39,017 bases of DNA from positions 1 to 39,017 of the forward strand of contig JAGTQD010000007.1 of NCBI GenBank assembly GCA_018396405.1, in the 5' to 3' direction. Shown here piece by piece: positions 35,972-39,017 of the stretch (within the stretch, counting starts at the first letter, position 1; each line of letters opens with the position of its first letter). The notes under the pieces were generated by a model. That model worked only from the letters and a program-made list of their open reading frames with translations. It made no database searches and was not told the DNA's origin. This DNA comes from Candidatus Bathyarchaeota archaeon (GTDB lineage Archaea; Thermoproteota; Bathyarchaeia; Bathyarchaeales; DTEX01). The position numbers were made by a program, and so were the translations under genes.

Positions 35972-36394
35972 TCACCTAAACTTGCTCATAACAGCCATAA
36001 CGACCCCCTTAACTATCGCCTCAGGTCTAGGCGGACAACCCACAACATACGCGTCCACGGGAATAATCCTGTCAGCTGGCCCCTCAATCATCTCACTGCC
36101 AAGAAACGGGCTACCAGAAGAAGCACATGTACCCACAGCCACTACAACCTTAGGTTCAGGTATCTGTTCATAAACCCTGATTAGGCGGGGCAGCATCTGC
36201 CGCGTAACAGGCCCAGTGACCAGTAAGACATCAGCGTGCCGCGGCGAGCCAACGAGCAGGCAGCCAAAGCGCTCAAGATCATAGCGTGGAGTGAAGGCGG
36301 CAACTACCTCAATATCGCAGCCATTACATGATCCAGTATTAAGATGAAATATCCAAGGAGACTTTATACGGCCTCTCGAGATAACCCTGAACAT
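35972..36394 (-). CDS. Hydrogenase small subunit (HyfI/NuoB/EchC type)
   Basis: NTGSCNGCDIEVVA, AVGTCASSGSPF and VDAYVVGCPPRPEAI. Confidence 0.93.
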   Translation of the reverse strand: MFRVISRGRIKSPWIFHLNTGSCNGCDIEVVAAFTPRYDLERFGCLLVGSPRHADVLLVTGPVTRQMLPRLIRVYEQIPEPKVVVAVGTCASSGSPFLGSEMIEGPADRIIPVDAYVVGCPPRPEAIVKGVVMAVMSKFR

Positions 36395-36689
36395 GATGAT
36401 CTAAAACAATAGGCTAAAACATAAACATATCATTTTCTATTTTCTGTTTCGAGGCGCTGGCGTTCAGCTGCGGGAATAAAAATATATTTCCAAGACTTAT
36501 ATAATACCCGCATAACATTAACCGCCACTATTTTTCAGCAGCATCTCTATGCTAACCACTAGTCACAGGAAAGATTTAAAAGACTCTGGCTTCTTCCAGC
36601 GAAAACTTAAATGCTATAAAGATTTATCCTATAATTTGTGGAGCATATGTTAGGAGGGGGAAGAGACGCATAAAGATCAGGTTATAGGC

Positions 36690-36947
36690 ATGGTTCTCTT
36701 GGTAGTCTCGATTGCAATTATAGTTGCTTATATCTGGCTCATCTTCTTCCCGCCATTGATAGGCGTAGACCTATTCCTACTTAAGCTTACTGGTGCTGTG
36801 GCTGTAGCAATAATCTTCGCCATAATCGGCTGGATAGGTTATACTCTTGCGACAACTCCGCCTCCAAAACCCATAGAAGAGATCGAAAAGGAGATAGAGA
36901 GCGAGCTGAAGAAGGCGGAGACCAAAGAGCAGGAGAAGCCGTCTTAG
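36690..36947 (+). CDS. Small membrane protein, 85 aa
   Basis: Two TM segments followed by a charged coiled-coil-like tail. Confidence 0.5.
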   Translation: MVLLVVSIAIIVAYIWLIFFPPLIGVDLFLLKLTGAVAVAIIFAIIGWIGYTLATTPPPKPIEEIEKEIESELKKAETKEQEKPS

Positions 36948-37031
36948 ATTAATTTCCCAATTTCTTAAATATTCCCCGCCACTTTTCATTCTTGAAATCT
37001 TCATTATATTTTCAATGGATAGGATAAGGTT

Positions 37032-38294
37032 ATGACGATGCTAATAAATTATTCTCACGTGAAAGCGATTAATAAATTGCGGAATTATTCTCCCCGCCTT
37101 AACAGCCCTTTTACCTTCCTATGGATAATGATGTTCATGATAATTTTCTCCGATAGTCTCAGCTGGCCAACAGTACCTTATCTCATCAGAGAATTTCTCG
37201 CTGAAGAGACAGCCGTAGTCACAATGCTTGGTTTACTAACCTCTATCTTCAGCATAATTAAAATATCTGCAAATATTCTTGGAGCCTTTCTTGGAGATAG
37301 ATTTGATAGAAGGCTTATAATTCTTCTCGCGCTTGCCATTTTCCCAGCATCATTTGCGCTCATTCTTTTTGCGAGGGATCATATATGGATACTGGGATCA
37401 TATATCCTCTTTGGAGTATTCTATGGGATACTTACTCCATCACTAAATGCCATGGTTGCAAGCCTAGCTCAAAGAGAGATTAGGGGGATGATATTTGGGG
37501 TATTTAACCTCTCTTGGATCATAAGCCAAATACCCTCCCCAATAATAGGAGGGTTCCTCTCAGAAACAGTATTCTTACGCTTTCCATTAATACTCTCATT
37601 GGCGCTCTCGTTAATTACATTAATCTTGTTTATAATCTTCATGGGAATCTTGAAGGGAATCTCTTCATCGCCTCAGCCAGCTTATAAAGACGGAGAGCCC
37701 CAGAAAATATATATCAAAAAAAGGCTGCTATTCTTATGTTTTGCGCAACTCTTTTCTGGCTTAGGTAACGGAGTCCTCCTCCCCGTAATCACAGCGTATC
37801 TCGTTTATGTTATTGGCGCATCCCCCGCCGATATGGGAATCGCCTACTCTCTCGGATGGGGTTTAGCGACGGCTCTTGCACAAATTCCTGGCGGAAAACT
37901 TTCAGATAGGTTTGGGTATAAGCCAGTTATAGTGACTTCCACACTTATAGGCGCACCTTTAATTCTACTATTACCATTCTCCAGAACCCTCACACATTTC
38001 ATATTAATAAACGCTTTATCATGCATTTCAGGAAACTTATCTTCGCCAGCATTCTCGGCATACATTGCCACCCTAATGAGGGAGAGGTTGAGCAGAGGTT
38101 TCGGGTTAACATCAGCCTTCTTCAGCATCGGATCAATAATAGGGCCAATAATAGGAAGCATCCTATGGGCGATCTCTAAGCCAAACTATATTCCACCATT
38201 CGCCACATCTACAATATTTCTCCTTCTAGCACTACCATTTATAGCCGCCCTGAAAAGCGAGAACGAGAATGAGAGCTACCATTACCCTGATTAA
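37032..38294 (+). CDS. MFS transporter
   Basis: About 12 TM segments; GAFLGDRFDRRLIILLA and GGKLSDRFGYKPVIV loop motifs. Confidence 0.88.
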   Translation: MTMLINYSHVKAINKLRNYSPRLNSPFTFLWIMMFMIIFSDSLSWPTVPYLIREFLAEETAVVTMLGLLTSIFSIIKISANILGAFLGDRFDRRLIILLALAIFPASFALILFARDHIWILGSYILFGVFYGILTPSLNAMVASLAQREIRGMIFGVFNLSWIISQIPSPIIGGFLSETVFLRFPLILSLALSLITLILFIIFMGILKGISSSPQPAYKDGEPQKIYIKKRLLFLCFAQLFSGLGNGVLLPVITAYLVYVIGASPADMGIAYSLGWGLATALAQIPGGKLSDRFGYKPVIVTSTLIGAPLILLLPFSRTLTHFILINALSCISGNLSSPAFSAYIATLMRERLSRGFGLTSAFFSIGSIIGPIIGSILWAISKPNYIPPFATSTIFLLLALPFIAALKSENENESYHYPD

Positions 38295-38347
38295 CTAAGG
38301 ATTAGAAAAATAGAGATTTGAGGGAGGCAAGTTTTTAAGAGGGGTTT

Positions 38348-39013
38348 TTAAGTTTTTGCAGATCTTTTCGCAGCTTCCTCGAGGGCTACCACGCCCGGCA
38401 ATTTCTTGCCCATTAAGAATTCTATTAGTGCTCCGCCAGCCGTGCTTATATAGCTCATCTTGTCAGCTAACCCTAGGCTTTGAACGGCTGCTATACTATG
38501 CCCGCCACCAACAAGCGTAAATGCTCTAGAGGATGCCATAGCCTCAAAGAGGGCCCTCGTCCCCTTCCTAAACTCTTCCTTCTCAAATACCCCTGGCGGG
38601 CCGCTAAAGACTATTGATTTAGCCTTCATGATAAGTTCCGTATATCTTTCAATGGTCTTTGCTCCAATATCATATATTGGGTAGTTTGTGGGCAGCTCTG
38701 CCAGAGTTATCTCCCTCCTCTTACCATCAACCTCAATGGCCACGTCTACTGGAGTCTCAATCCTGGTAGGATACTTACTTATCAGCTCTTTTATTCCGGG
38801 GACTAAATCGAGCAGCTTATTCTTCTCTAGGAACTCCATGTTTGGTTTACCAAGATCATAGCCTTTAGCTACAAGGAATAGGTGGCCGGTTATCCCGGCT
38901 GTTAAGACATAATCTGCAATATTATTCTCTAAAACATACTTTGATATTCTAAGCGAGTCGTCAGCTTTAGCCCCTCCAAGTATATAGATGCATGGCTTCT
39001 CTGGTCTCTCCAC
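38348..39013 (-). CDS. pgk: Phosphoglycerate kinase, C-terminal part (truncated by window end)
   Basis: YILGGAKADDSLRIS, SGPPGVFEKEEFRKGT and VGGGHSIAAVQSLGLADKMSYISTAGGALIEFLMGKKLPGVVAL. Confidence 0.93.
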   Translation of the reverse strand: MERPEKPCIYILGGAKADDSLRISKYVLENNIADYVLTAGITGHLFLVAKGYDLGKPNMEFLEKNKLLDLVPGIKELISKYPTRIETPVDVAIEVDGKRREITLAELPTNYPIYDIGAKTIERYTELIMKAKSIVFSGPPGVFEKEEFRKGTRALFEAMASSRAFTLVGGGHSIAAVQSLGLADKMSYISTAGGALIEFLMGKKLPGVVALEEAAKRSAKT

Positions 39014-39017
39014 AACT

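Noticed and set aside
36453-36477. Small GC-rich stretch CGAGGCGCTGGCGTTCAGCTGCGGG between the hydrogenase small subunit and the 85-aa protein
   Set aside because: Too short, with no clear fold or guide-RNA boxes; not enough to call an RNA.

Overview
The window is archaeal: it has a tRNA with candidate internal introns, ribosomal protein S25e, an ESCRT-III/CdvB-like protein, a tetraether-lipid-synthase-like radical SAM enzyme and a Sulfolobales-like CRISPR repeat. From left to right it holds: an intron-bearing tRNA-Lys(CTT); three cyclophilin-like paralogs interleaved with S25e and the radical SAM gene; tRNA-Pro(TGG); an ABC transporter operon with a large Ig-like-repeat extracellular protein; a deoxyhypusine-synthase-like gene; and a long minus-strand branched-chain amino acid operon (ilvB-ilvH-ilvC-leuC-leuD-leuB-leuA1) preceded by a second leuA/cimA paralog. 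These are followed by a CdvB-like gene with a small membrane protein, a membrane pyrophosphatase, a tandem PhoU/TrkA-C protein, a short CRISPR array without cas genes, a group 4 (Hyf/Ech-like) membrane-bound [NiFe] hydrogenase split into two convergent gene blocks, an MFS transporter and a truncated pgk. Main items to follow up: a possible RNA switch that sequesters the ilvB start region, the two-intron tRNA-Lys, an inverted solitary CRISPR repeat inside a small ORF near the array leader, gene-conversion-like identity tracts between the two leuA paralogs, the cyclophilin-like trio, a pyrophosphatase without the expected gate Glu, and the hydrogenase with an uncharacterised linked protein. I found no fully convincing new defence or enzymatic system. 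All names are from motif reading, not database searches.
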